Shown in pieces: positions 34,258 to 41,424 of a stretch of DNA of 41,424 nucleotides. The translations under genes and the position numbers were made by a program. The DNA comes from Marinilabiliaceae bacterium JC017 (GTDB taxonomy: Bacteria; Bacteroidota; Bacteroidia; Bacteroidales; Marinilabiliaceae): contig RHGE01000052.1 of the NCBI GenBank assembly GCA_004296775.1, positions 490 through 41,913 of the forward strand, given 5' to 3'. How positions within the stretch are numbered: position 1 is the first letter of the stretch; each line of letters begins with the position of its first letter. Under the pieces are notes generated by a model. That model did not search any database, had not been told where the DNA came from, and worked only from the letters and a program-made list of their open reading frames with translations.

Positions 34258-35239
34258 AAATGAACTTGTAGCAAAAGTTGCTTTTTTAGAACAAGTAGAT
34301 AAAATAGCAGCAAAACTGTATTTCCATTACAACGATGGTAGTGGAGATATTTTATTAGAAGCCCCAACAAATAATGAATCTGTAGATAAAAAACTGTCAA
34401 ATAACTATTCTGAAAGTGTGCTCTCAAAGTTTAATGCGAATAGGGATTTTAAGGTTTTAAATATTGCAAAAGTTCAAGAATTTGATACAGTTGCAACTCA
34501 TTATTATTACAAGGAAAATTATCCAGAAGATTTACAATTTTTGTTTAATAAAAGTAATAAGGAGTATAACTTTAATGACCATGATTATAAAAACATCAAA
34601 GGATATCTGATAGATTTGACATTTGGAAAAGAGAGTGTTTTGTTATATAAATATCGTCACAACTACGATATTCATATAAAACCTACATTATTGACAATGA
34701 TTAAGGTGGACAATGAATTAACATCGCCATCACATGAGTCAATTATCATTAATGAAAAATTCGACTATGCTATTCTTGGAGAGTTTTTAGTTGCAATTAG
34801 TCTATCAACTCTGGAAAGAAAAATAAAATTCGATGAAAGGGTAAAAAAACAATCGAAGGAAATAATAGATTCAATTAAGGAAAACGGTTCTGAAATAGTA
34901 GAGGGAATAGACAAATTGGAAGAGTATTTGGCAGAAAATTTTGAATTTGCTAAAAAAATGAAATCAATAGATTTTAATGGACTACTTTGGATTTCTGATT
35001 TTGATAGTATAAAACAAAAAATTCAATCTCGTCCAAAACTTAATAGAATCATGAGATTTAAAGACAATAGGTTTAATATTACAAGTAAGCAAGCTGCAAA
35101 GATATTTTTCAAACTATGTAATGATCAAGTTATGGAGTCAATATTAAGTGGTGATGTTACACTTGTTGAGGGCGTAGAATTAATAGAAGAAGAACAATCT
35201 AATAATAAAACACCAGCAGCTAATATTTTGTATAATTAA
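34250..35239 (+). CDS. kwaB: Kiwa anti-phage protein KwaB-like (DUF4868)
   Basis: 329 aa, soluble, no signal. The middle, KGYLIDLTFGKESVLLYKYRHNYD (about 119-142), then an FDYAI..FLVAISLSTLERKIKFDERV segment, and the C-terminal part with FKDNRFNITSKQAAKIFFKLCND follow the DUF4868 pattern of KwaB, the cytosolic DNA-binding effector of the Kiwa defence system. Known members are about 315 aa. G+C counted on three sampled 60-nt lines is 27-30%, far below the dipeptidase or proline genes. It forms a two-gene unit with the membrane gene; no third component is seen. I am confident of the family, less so that the pair is functional. Confidence 0.8.
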   Translation: MDKNELVAKVAFLEQVDKIAAKLYFHYNDGSGDILLEAPTNNESVDKKLSNNYSESVLSKFNANRDFKVLNIAKVQEFDTVATHYYYKENYPEDLQFLFNKSNKEYNFNDHDYKNIKGYLIDLTFGKESVLLYKYRHNYDIHIKPTLLTMIKVDNELTSPSHESIIINEKFDYAILGEFLVAISLSTLERKIKFDERVKKQSKEIIDSIKENGSEIVEGIDKLEEYLAENFEFAKKMKSIDFNGLLWISDFDSIKQKIQSRPKLNRIMRFKDNRFNITSKQAAKIFFKLCNDQVMESILSGDVTLVEGVELIEEEQSNNKTPAANILYN

Positions 35240-35666
35240 TGACTGGGGAAGAGCTAAATGCAAAGTTTTTAACTAGTTCAAACTGCGTTGTGATTTATCA
35301 GGAAAGCACCACTCAATCTTCCACTACTCATGCAATTTGCCGTTTACGCCAAAAGAAGAAGTCCATCCGTAAGTAACTTCATAGTAAGTCGAAACTATTA
35401 AGATACAATCAACGAAATGTAGAAATATTTTTAACAGGGATTCATGAAGGCTACGCCTTTCAATTGGTGAAACTCCTACCCATCTAAAACCCGTAAGCAG
35501 GATGGTAGTGAATCCGATGGATGATTCCATGAGGCTAGTAGAAACGATTGAAAGGAAATCATGAATATTAAATATGAAAATAACACAAGGGTTTAAAGTT
35601 TACGTTTGGTTTTGTGAAAGGGTAGGCGGAGTAATTGGTTATCCTTTCTCGATTATGGACAATGTT
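35240..35666. other. Gap after Kiwa
   Basis: About 425 bp. Holds the mini-hairpin AAGGCTACGCCTT (35447-35459). An in-frame ATG at 35574 upstream of the next gene would give a non-secreted extension and is not preferred. Confidence 0.45.
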
Positions 35667-36290
35667 ATGAAAGTATTACGAGTAAGTATATTGCTATTAT
35701 TTATGCCATTCTGTCTAATTGGACAAAATGCAACGGTTTTTCACAAGGAGAACAATATAGAATCAATACATAAAACCATAGTATTAAGGTTCGAAAAGCA
35801 CCTAGCAGTGATTTTTCCAGCAGAATATGAGCCCTGTTTCAATGTCGATTATTTAAGTAACAGGTTTACTCCAGATAGTGTAATTATTAATCAAGTCGAA
35901 CAAAAAATAGAAGAACAATACATTAAAGCCCATGAAAGATACTTAAAAGCAGAATGGAAAACCCTAAAACAAAACAAAGCCTATTATGATTGGGAAATGT
36001 TGGTGAGAGAAAGGGGTGAAAGAGAAAAAGCCCTTATTTCTTCTGTTTCAAGAGAAAAAAAGAAACTTGAAAAGTATGTAAGGCAATATCTTGGTCTCAT
36101 TAATTCAAAGGGTGAAAGGATCGTTTTAGTTAAGTTGATAAATTTAAGAAAAGATGAGTTTGACTTGGAAAAATCAATTGATAATGAATGGATTGTTGGA
36201 TGTGGAGAATGGTTTGAAGAAAATACAAGTTCTTATGAATATGTAATTGATCGAGATAAGTTATACCTATTTGGCTGGACAGAAAGATAA
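35667..36290 (+). CDS. Secreted protein of unknown function, 207 aa
   Basis: The start at 35667 is chosen because the next residues form a clean signal peptide (basic Lys-Val-Leu-Arg, hydrophobic core, ending near LIGQ), whereas the upstream ATG at 35574 adds 31 residues before it. The mature protein has a helical, highly charged centre (about 75-150, QVEQKIEEQYIKAHERYLKA) that may form a coiled coil, and a C-terminal part with WIVGCGEWFEE. No family recognised. AT-rich like its Kiwa and toxin-antitoxin neighbours, it belongs to the accessory island. Confidence 0.65.
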   Translation: MKVLRVSILLLFMPFCLIGQNATVFHKENNIESIHKTIVLRFEKHLAVIFPAEYEPCFNVDYLSNRFTPDSVIINQVEQKIEEQYIKAHERYLKAEWKTLKQNKAYYDWEMLVRERGEREKALISSVSREKKKLEKYVRQYLGLINSKGERIVLVKLINLRKDEFDLEKSIDNEWIVGCGEWFEENTSSYEYVIDRDKLYLFGWTER

Positions 36291-36415
36291 AACGCACAGT
36301 GTACAATAAATAAGTCTTTATGGGATGCGCACCATTCAGTAATGAAGGCTCCCCCCCCTTTCGATTGTGTTTCATGCGCGAAATACTGCAAACTAAATGG
36401 CTATAAATGATTTAC

Positions 36416-36445
36416 TTGTTTTATGTAACGAATTCGTTACCTTTG
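36416..36445 (+). promoter_or_regulatory. Autoregulated-looking toxin-antitoxin promoter with 16-bp operator
   Basis: TTG at 36416-36418, a 19-nt spacer, and an exact -7 box TACCTTTG at 36438-36445. A perfect 16-bp palindrome GTAACGAATTCGTTAC (36425-36440) sits between the boxes and overlaps the -7 box, the usual place for a toxin-antitoxin repressor to bind. Confidence 0.8.
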
Positions 36446-36449
36446 TGAT

Positions 36450-36794
36450 GTGAGAGAAATAGACATTACAGAAAAATGCCTGGATTTCATCGATGCTCAA
36501 GGGAAAAGGGTCTCTGATAAATTCTTCCAACTGATTGAGGTAATTGGAGAAGTAAGGATTGTTCATTCTAATTTTGTGAAGAAGCTAAGGAATTCAAGGT
36601 TTTATGAACTTAGAATTAAAGCAGGAAACGAAAATAGAGTGTTGATTTTTGCGATTGACCACCTGAATTTTTCTGAATGTACAAAAGCTGTATGCCTGAA
36701 TGGGTTTATAAAAAAGTCAAACAAAGACTATGTAAAAGCAATCAAGGAAGCAGAAAAAATTTTAGAGGAATATTTAAAGAACAAGGAGTTATGA
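36450..36794 (+). CDS. RelE/HigB-type toxin (Gp49-like)
   Basis: 114 aa starting at GTG 36450; an ATG two bases earlier is immediately followed by a stop, and no later in-frame ATG precedes the domain. The sequence follows the Gp49-like/HigB fold of ribosome-dependent mRNA interferases: FFQLIEVIGEVRIVHSNFVKKLRNSRFYELRIK, then ENRVLIFAIDHLN, then NGFIKKSNK, the family's basic F-x-K-K segment. The stop overlaps the start of the antitoxin by 4 nt (ATGA). Toxin-first order with a downstream XRE antitoxin is that of higBA. Since the -7 box ends only 4 nt before the GTG, the mRNA may be leaderless. Confidence 0.85.
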   Translation: MREIDITEKCLDFIDAQGKRVSDKFFQLIEVIGEVRIVHSNFVKKLRNSRFYELRIKAGNENRVLIFAIDHLNFSECTKAVCLNGFIKKSNKDYVKAIKEAEKILEEYLKNKEL

Positions 36795-37072
36795 AAACAA
36801 TGAAAGCAAAGGACTTATTGGCGAAGCGCTATGGTGAAAAAGGTTCGGAGAGGAGAGAGAAATTCAGAGAAGAAGCCTATTCCTATTATTTCGGAGAAAT
36901 AATAAGAAATAGAAGAAAGGAGCTGCATATGAGCCAAGAGGAATTGGCTGAGGCGGTTGGGAAGAAACGTCCTTATATTTCTCGTATTGAAAATGGAGAA
37001 GATGTAAGAATTTCAAATCTGTTATTAGTTGCCGATGCTTTAGATCTTTCAATTCAATTAATTGCCAGATAA
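36791..37072 (+). CDS. XRE-family antitoxin (HigA-like)
   Basis: 93 aa from ATG 36791, which overlaps the toxin stop and is preceded by AAGGAG, one of few Shine-Dalgarno-like sites in the window. The N-terminal 40 residues are charged and helical, and probably wrap the toxin. The C-terminal half is a helix-turn-helix: RRKELHMSQEELAEAVGKKRPYISRIENGEDV (about 41-72), then ISNLLLVADALDLSIQLI. It is expected to neutralise the toxin and repress the shared promoter through the 16-bp palindrome. Confidence 0.88.
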   Translation: MKTMKAKDLLAKRYGEKGSERREKFREEAYSYYFGEIIRNRRKELHMSQEELAEAVGKKRPYISRIENGEDVRISNLLLVADALDLSIQLIAR

Positions 37073-37771
37073 TAAAGCCCCCGCTATCGCACGAGTCCTT
37101 TCGTGTGGTGTAAATAAATAGATAAAGATGATTAATATTAATTCTATTTGAGCAGTCGTAACTATAATTTCATAATTCCGGTGGAATGCTGTTTTCTAAG
37201 CTTCCCCTTTGCACCGCGAACCTGGCATAAGCACCTTAGTGATCGTCATATTGTATAGAGCAATACCAACTTGAAACAGCACTAAAAGCAAAGAATAAAC
37301 GCAGAAGGGGTGACATAAAGCCCTAAAAACCCCTCGTTGGTGCTCGATAGTACCGCGATTCATTCATACCGCCCCAATGCATCGTAAGACTGTTAGAGGG
37401 CAATGCCGTTGTTCAAAGTATAATAGGGTTAAGATTGGATCATGTGCTTGCAAATGGTAATGAGCCGATGACAAACCATTAGAAAATACTTTCCCTACCG
37501 TTTTTGTTTCTATATCCCCACGTTCCTACGTCTCGCTATGGTATTTATCTAAAATCTAACGAGCTATTGATTACGTGCCGAAATACAAATAGAGTACTAT
37601 TCCGTTATATGAAGGTAGGTTATAGAGTGTCAATAAAACATTATGCCTTGCAGAGTAATTGTTTTAATTGCTGAAAGGAATGGTATTAAGATCTTTATTT
37701 AAAAGATCACAAAAAGAAGTACGAAAATCAATTAACTACGTTAATTGATAGAATTAACTAAATTCGTAAAT
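37073..37771. other. Non-coding gap with repeat fragments
   Basis: About 700 bp. Contains a partial third copy of the 371-bp repeat (37258-37332, AATACCAACTTGAAACAGC), a CACGAGTCCTTTCGTG stem near 37090, and the TATCTAAAATCTAACGAG word at 37542-37569. No gene recognised. Confidence 0.6.
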
Positions 37772-38230
37772 ATGAAAAAGAAGTTAAGAGTAGTGTTAAT
37801 TGTTTTAGGCGTGATTTTGTCGTTAGGACTGATTGTCATTTTCGGGCTTCGAGCTTTTGCAGGTTCCATTCGAAATCAAAGAACATGTGAGTGGGCTAAT
37901 ATCGACAATATAGAGTTGCACGCCCATGTAGATATTCCGGATATAACCGATTCAGACTGTTGTTATGATGCGGAAACAAATACTAAAAAAGCCTTTTTTG
38001 TGCTCAATAAAAATGAGCTCGATGTGGATAGGTATATTGAATTTAATGAGTTGAACAAAGTTGATAGCACCACTGAAGTTGAGTTTAATAAATTCCTTAA
38101 TCTGGACGATGATTCAAAAGCGAGTACCTCGCTCTATTACAGAAAAAATTCCTTCAAAGGCGAGTCCACCTTTGTGCTATTTGATTTAATGACCAGCAGA
38201 CTTTGGGTGACTATAGAGTATGCGGATTAA
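37772..38230 (+). CDS. Membrane-anchored protein of unknown function, 152 aa
   Basis: Start at 37772 gives a basic N-terminus and one hydrophobic helix (about 6-28), likely an uncleaved anchor or signal. The remainder is an acidic extracytoplasmic domain with Cys residues in RTCEWA and SDCCYD and several Asn/Asp-rich turns. No family recognised. It is an isolated gene in the AT-rich island; nothing in the neighbourhood suggests a role. Confidence 0.65.
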   Translation: MKKKLRVVLIVLGVILSLGLIVIFGLRAFAGSIRNQRTCEWANIDNIELHAHVDIPDITDSDCCYDAETNTKKAFFVLNKNELDVDRYIEFNELNKVDSTTEVEFNKFLNLDDDSKASTSLYYRKNSFKGESTFVLFDLMTSRLWVTIEYAD

Positions 38231-38579
38231 TAATCAACCGGGGATGAAATGTGAGTCTTATCAATAACAGATCATCAGTGGATTATTATTAGATCCAATG
38301 AACTACTTGCCCTCTTAATGATGTATGCGTGATATTCATGTCATTTTATAGGTTATTATCAATTTGGTTTTTTGAAGTCTTGATACTCATATCAGAATAC
38401 TTTTTAGCTTGCCCGGATTAAGGACCGTGGTTTTTATCCCGGAAAAATAGCCTGTTTCGGGCAACCTTTAACCGCTATTGCCAATGCTACATTACGGTGT
38501 GTAACGCCTTGTTACTTACCTGACTCTTGCATATACATGATCTTTGTACCGTAATTATTAATCATTAAAAAACGGAAAA
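38231..38579. other. Non-coding gap upstream of the small peptide gene
   Basis: About 350 bp. Contains a GTGATATTCATGTC fragment (about 38330) related to the 371-bp repeat and a promoter-like ATGATCTTTG at about 38537, one base off TAnnTTTG. Confidence 0.45.
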
Positions 38580-38717
38580 ATGAAGAAGTTATTTGTTTTA
38601 GTAGGAGCAACCGGAATTGGTTTTTTAGCTAATAGCAACGAAAGTGTGATACAGGGAAAAACTGCTGATAAGCCTATGAGATTGAAAAAAGAGGGGATAG
38701 CAAGGAAAAAACATTGA
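38580..38717 (+). CDS. Small basic peptide with signal-like N-terminus, 45 aa
   Basis: ATG 38580 to TGA 38715-38717. The first 17 residues (Met-Lys-Lys-Leu, then Phe-Val-Leu-Val-Gly-Ala and so on) look like a signal sequence or single membrane helix; the rest is short, polar and ends in a Lys/Arg-rich tail. It is preceded by a promoter-like ATGATCTTTG about 36 nt upstream and a purine-rich AACGGAAAA leader, and followed by a strong terminator 34 nt later. This gene-like context makes a real small gene plausible. No family recognised. Confidence 0.5.
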   Translation: MKKLFVLVGATGIGFLANSNESVIQGKTADKPMRLKKEGIARKKH

Positions 38718-38750
38718 GTGCTTTTGCTTTTAATGGAGAAAGGAGCATGG

Positions 38751-38791
38751 AAAAAACGGCAGAAAGGAATCACTCCCTTTTTGCCGTTTTT
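38751..38791. terminator. Bidirectional terminator
   Basis: AAAAACGGC (38752-38760) pairs with GCCGTTTTT (38783-38791), with an inner AAAGG/CCTTT extension; A and T runs on both sides allow it to serve both converging genes. Confidence 0.8.
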
Positions 38792-38845
38792 AATTGTTTC
38801 TTCTATGCAGGTAAAATACCTGTCGAATAGTTCAGTCCGAATTTT

Positions 38846-40885
38846 TTACTTTTTAATCAACCCACTTCTTTTCAGCAGCGGTTCAATGGAGGGTTCTTTA
38901 CCTCTGAAGGCTTTATAAAGTTCCAGGGGATGGCAGGTGCCGCCCTTTTCCAGGATATTTGTCCGGAAGCTGTTGGCTGTGGCCGCATCAAAAATTCCTT
39001 TTTCTTTAAACGCTTCAAATGCGTCGGCATCCAGTACTTCCGCCCATTTGTAACCGTAATAGCCGGCTGAGTACCCGCCATCAAAAATATGCGAGAAAGC
39101 CGTGCTGGTACTGCTGCCATTTACCATGGGGAAAAGCTCGGTGGCCGCAATGGCGTCACGTTCAAAGGTGCTGATATCTCCTGTGAAGGGCTCCGTTAAG
39201 GAGTGCCAGGCCATGTCATTTAATCCGAAGCTGAGTTGGCGTACGGTGGCATACCCGCTTTGGAAATTGTCGCTGGCAATGATTTTTTCTATCAGCTCGT
39301 CGGGAATAACTTCACCCGACTGGTAGTGGATACCCACATCTTGCAGCCACTCTTTTTCTGTGGCCCAGTTTTCAAGTATTTGTGAGGGTAATTCTACAAA
39401 ATCACGATACACATTGGTGCCCGATTGACTTTCATAGGTCACTTTACTAAGCATGCCGTGCAGCGCATGGCCGAATTCATGCAGAAAGGTTTTTACCTCC
39501 ATGAATGTCAACAGGGAAGGTTGGCTGTTGGTGGGGCGGGTAAAGTTCATTACCAGTGAAACTTGTGGCCGGATGTCTTTGCTAGCTGTTTTGTGCTGGT
39601 CCAGGAAGGAGGTCATCCAGGCGCCGCCTTGTTTGGAGGGGCGTGGAAAATAATCTACGTACAGCACACTCAGGAACGATCCGTCGGCATTGTATACTTC
39701 GTAGGCCAGCACCTCTTCGTGATAAACCGGTATGTCTTTATTGGCTTTAAACGTCAGGCCATATAACCGGTTGGCCAACCCAAATACACCTTTTTCCACG
39801 TTTTCAAGCTGGAAGTAAGGTTTGAGCATTTCGTCGTTCAACCCTAGTTTTTCAGTCTTAAGTTTCTCGCTGTAATAAAGGAAATCCCAGCGCTGTAACG
39901 CGTCCGTTAAGCCTTGTTTGGCGGCAAATTCAGCTACTTCTTTTACATCGTCTTGGGCAAAGGAGAGGGAAGCATCTAAAAGCTCTTGAAGGAATGAATT
40001 TACTTTGCTGGCCGATTGTGCCATGCGTTCTTCCAGTACATAGTCAGCATGCGAATTGAAACCAAGTAGTTTGGCTTTTTCCAGGCGCAGGGAAACTATT
40101 TTACGGATGATGTCATTGTTGTCGTGTTTATTTCCCTGGTTTCCACGAACGGTATAGGCTTTAAACATTTTCTCTCTCAGCTCTCGGTTGTCGGCATATT
40201 TCATGAAGGGATAATAGCTGGGGAAATGCAGGGAGAAGAGCCAGCCTTCTTTGTCTTCCGATTTGGCCAATGATGCAGCGGCTTCAACGACTGCTCCGGG
40301 CAGACCGGATAAATCGGCTTCATTGGTTAGATGTAGCTTGAAGCCATTGGTTTCGGCCAATACATTTTCGCCAAATTGCAAACTCAATTGTCCCAGATCT
40401 TTGGTTATTTCCCTGTATTTTTCGCGCGTGTCACCGGCTAAGAGGGCGCCTCGGCGGACAAAACCTTTATAGGTATCTTCCAGTAGCTTTAAAGCATCTG
40501 GTTTTAAATTTAGTTGTTCCTTTTGATCATAGATGGTTTTTACTTTTTCAAAGAGAACCGGATTCAACCAGATGTCGTTAGAATATTCAGTTAAAAGGGG
40601 TGATACATTGCGTGCTATTTTCTGAATTTCTTCGTTGGTAGCCGCGTGGTTTAGGTTGAAAAATATCTGGCTGATGATAGTCAGATTTTTTCCTGATTGT
40701 TCCAGCGCTTCAACTGTATTCTCAAAAGAGGGCGCGTCGTTGTTATCGGCAATGAGCGTTATTTCTGCTTTACCCTCTTTGATGGCTTCATTGAAGGCCG
40801 GTTCAAAATGAGATACATTAATTTCATTAAAAGGAGGGGTATGATAGGGGGTGTTAAAAGCTGATAATAATGGATTGTGACTCAT
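38846..40885 (-). CDS. dcp: M3 family peptidyl-dipeptidase (Dcp-like)
   Basis: 679 aa, no signal peptide, so cytoplasmic; E. coli Dcp is of almost the same length. The all-helical M3 fold is evident. The zinc site is HEFGH (469-473), with third ligand Glu498 in the RDFVELPSQ segment, and the substrate-binding part contains HIFDGGYSAGYYGYKWAEVLDADAFEAF, typical of Dcp/OpdA. It releases C-terminal dipeptides from oligopeptides, completing peptide breakdown begun by the S9 peptidase and pepP. It is transcribed from a good promoter directly upstream and ends at a bidirectional terminator. Confidence 0.93.
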   Translation of the reverse strand: MSHNPLLSAFNTPYHTPPFNEINVSHFEPAFNEAIKEGKAEITLIADNNDAPSFENTVEALEQSGKNLTIISQIFFNLNHAATNEEIQKIARNVSPLLTEYSNDIWLNPVLFEKVKTIYDQKEQLNLKPDALKLLEDTYKGFVRRGALLAGDTREKYREITKDLGQLSLQFGENVLAETNGFKLHLTNEADLSGLPGAVVEAAASLAKSEDKEGWLFSLHFPSYYPFMKYADNRELREKMFKAYTVRGNQGNKHDNNDIIRKIVSLRLEKAKLLGFNSHADYVLEERMAQSASKVNSFLQELLDASLSFAQDDVKEVAEFAAKQGLTDALQRWDFLYYSEKLKTEKLGLNDEMLKPYFQLENVEKGVFGLANRLYGLTFKANKDIPVYHEEVLAYEVYNADGSFLSVLYVDYFPRPSKQGGAWMTSFLDQHKTASKDIRPQVSLVMNFTRPTNSQPSLLTFMEVKTFLHEFGHALHGMLSKVTYESQSGTNVYRDFVELPSQILENWATEKEWLQDVGIHYQSGEVIPDELIEKIIASDNFQSGYATVRQLSFGLNDMAWHSLTEPFTGDISTFERDAIAATELFPMVNGSSTSTAFSHIFDGGYSAGYYGYKWAEVLDADAFEAFKEKGIFDAATANSFRTNILEKGGTCHPLELYKAFRGKEPSIEPLLKRSGLIKK

Positions 40886-40917
40886 ATCTAAATGTGTTTT
40901 TTATTTCTTCAATGGTA

Positions 40918-40948
40918 CAAAGATATATAAACATCTATGGAAAGCATT
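40918..40948 (-). promoter_or_regulatory. Promoter of the M3 peptidase gene
   Basis: On the minus strand an exact -7 box TATCTTTG (complement of 40918-40925), with a CTTTCC element about 19 nt upstream as a weak -33 box. The start codon is about 33 nt downstream. Confidence 0.65.
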
Positions 40949-40986
40949 TGTTTTCCTGCTCCTCGCTGATCTGTGGCAATGGCTTT

Positions 40987-41196
40987 TTAGGTGCTTAGGC
41001 AGCAACTTTTACAAACATGTTGTTCAAATTGGATGGAAATATATAGAGAGGTTAGAAGTTAGAGAGGGAAATAAATAGAAATACATGGAAACAGATAGAA
41101 ATAGACAGCTCTCATTGTCAATCTCGAAAAACAAGCAGCATGAGGTAACATCCATCGACGAGGATTTTTTTCAGGGTACTTCTGAAAAAAAACATC
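40987..41196 (+). repeat. Long dispersed repeat, right copy (inverted partner at 2618-2834)
   Basis: Same block order as the left copy, in opposite orientation: TTAGGTGCTTAGG, AGCAACTTTTAC, a shared 25-nt core with ACATGTTGTTCAAATTGG, a GAAATA/GGAAAC purine tract, TTGTCAATCTCG, GTAACATCC, TTTTTTTCAGGGTACTTCTG. The central tract is the most diverged part. Confidence 0.75.
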
Positions 41197-41274
41197 GTGT
41201 CTTCCGGGTGATATTGGTGTATTTATTGGCAAAATATTTTGGCGAGCAGTAAATCATCTTGATACTTTGTACTT

Positions 41275-41424
41275 GAGGCAATCTCTAAAAATTAACATAC
41301 ATCAGGTCAATATATTATGAGAATAATTAGTATCTTAGGAACAATAATATTATTGATATTTCATGTATAAAAAAACAGGAACAAACCATTTATTTGGCGA
41401 AGAATTTCGATTAGAAAAGATAAG
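41275..41424 (+). mobile_element. Probable left end of an insertion sequence (partial)
   Basis: GAGGCAATCTCTAAAAATT at 41275 resembles the terminal inverted repeats of IS5/IS1182-like elements, which often begin GAGGC or GAGAC and run into TCTCAAAA. It is followed 88 nt later by the start of a transposase-like frame. The element runs off the window, so the other end cannot be checked. Confidence 0.45.
41363..41424 (+). CDS. Transposase-like protein, N-terminal fragment
   Basis: Frame opens at ATG 41363 and is still open at the window end (20 complete codons). The visible peptide, MYKKTGTNHLF then GEEFRLEKI, resembles the N-terminus of IS5-group DDE transposases (a short basic leader, a NHLF/LLF motif, then an acidic helix). 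The call is tentative because the catalytic part is outside the window. Confidence 0.45.
   Translation, partial: MYKKTGTNHLFGEEFRLEKI

Overview
The window looks like a chromosomal segment of a member of the Bacteroidota, probably a free-living, protein- and polysaccharide-degrading one. The support is: promoters of the Bacteroidota type (TAnnTTTG -7 box with a weak TTTG-like -33 box) at 13993, 19031, 36416 and 40918; signal peptides ending just before Gln and lipoproteins typical of the phylum; and families common there (DUF5916, S41 lipoprotein, C69 dipeptidase, Rieske-linked glutamate-synthase-like protein). Genus cannot be fixed from the sequence.

Layout. 1-2.9 kb: repeat DNA and an orphan 423-aa protein. 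2.9-4.8 kb: two-gene operon (beta-barrel-like protein, then S41 lipoprotein). 5.6-10.9 kb: Rieske/glutamate-synthase fusion, an unrecognised 269-aa protein and a DUF5916 outer-membrane protein. 11.5-13.7 kb: small AT-rich accessory patch with a DUF559 nuclease-like protein and an FRG-domain protein. 14.0-21.3 kb: EamA exporter, GH13 amylase lipoprotein and a copper P-type ATPase, separated by long repeat-filled gaps. 22.9-31.1 kb: a co-directional cluster for proline-rich peptides (S9 prolyl peptidase, Xaa-Pro aminopeptidase, pyrroline-2-carboxylate reductase-like protein, trans-3-hydroxyproline dehydratase-like protein, C69 dipeptidase). 32.4-38.7 kb: an AT-rich accessory island with a Kiwa-type anti-phage pair (kwaA-kwaB), a toxin-antitoxin pair and several orphan secreted or membrane proteins between duplicated repeats. 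38.8-40.9 kb: M3 oligopeptidase. 41.3 kb to the end: probable start of an insertion sequence.

How the genes work together. The 22.9-31.1 kb cluster reads as a pathway. A secreted peptidase trims proline-containing peptides, aminopeptidase P and the dipeptidase release amino acids, and the middle pair converts 3-hydroxy-L-proline to pyrroline-2-carboxylate and then L-proline. The proline-racemase-family member carries a Cys101/Thr264 pair instead of Cys/Cys, which points to dehydratase rather than epimerase or racemase. Collagen-like protein is the natural substrate source (inference).

The most unusual property of the window is its non-coding DNA. Nearly every gap longer than 300 bp is built from a limited set of recurring modules: perfect mini-hairpins with different stem sequences but one architecture, exact-period tandem arrays (22 bp x7, 41 bp x6, 290 bp x2.6), a 141-nt GC-rich giant hairpin, dispersed composite repeats with conserved internal order, and short word-like tracts. 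I have tried to map each of these separately. Repeats of this general kind are frequent in Bacteroidota intergenic DNA, but I cannot name a characterised function for them.
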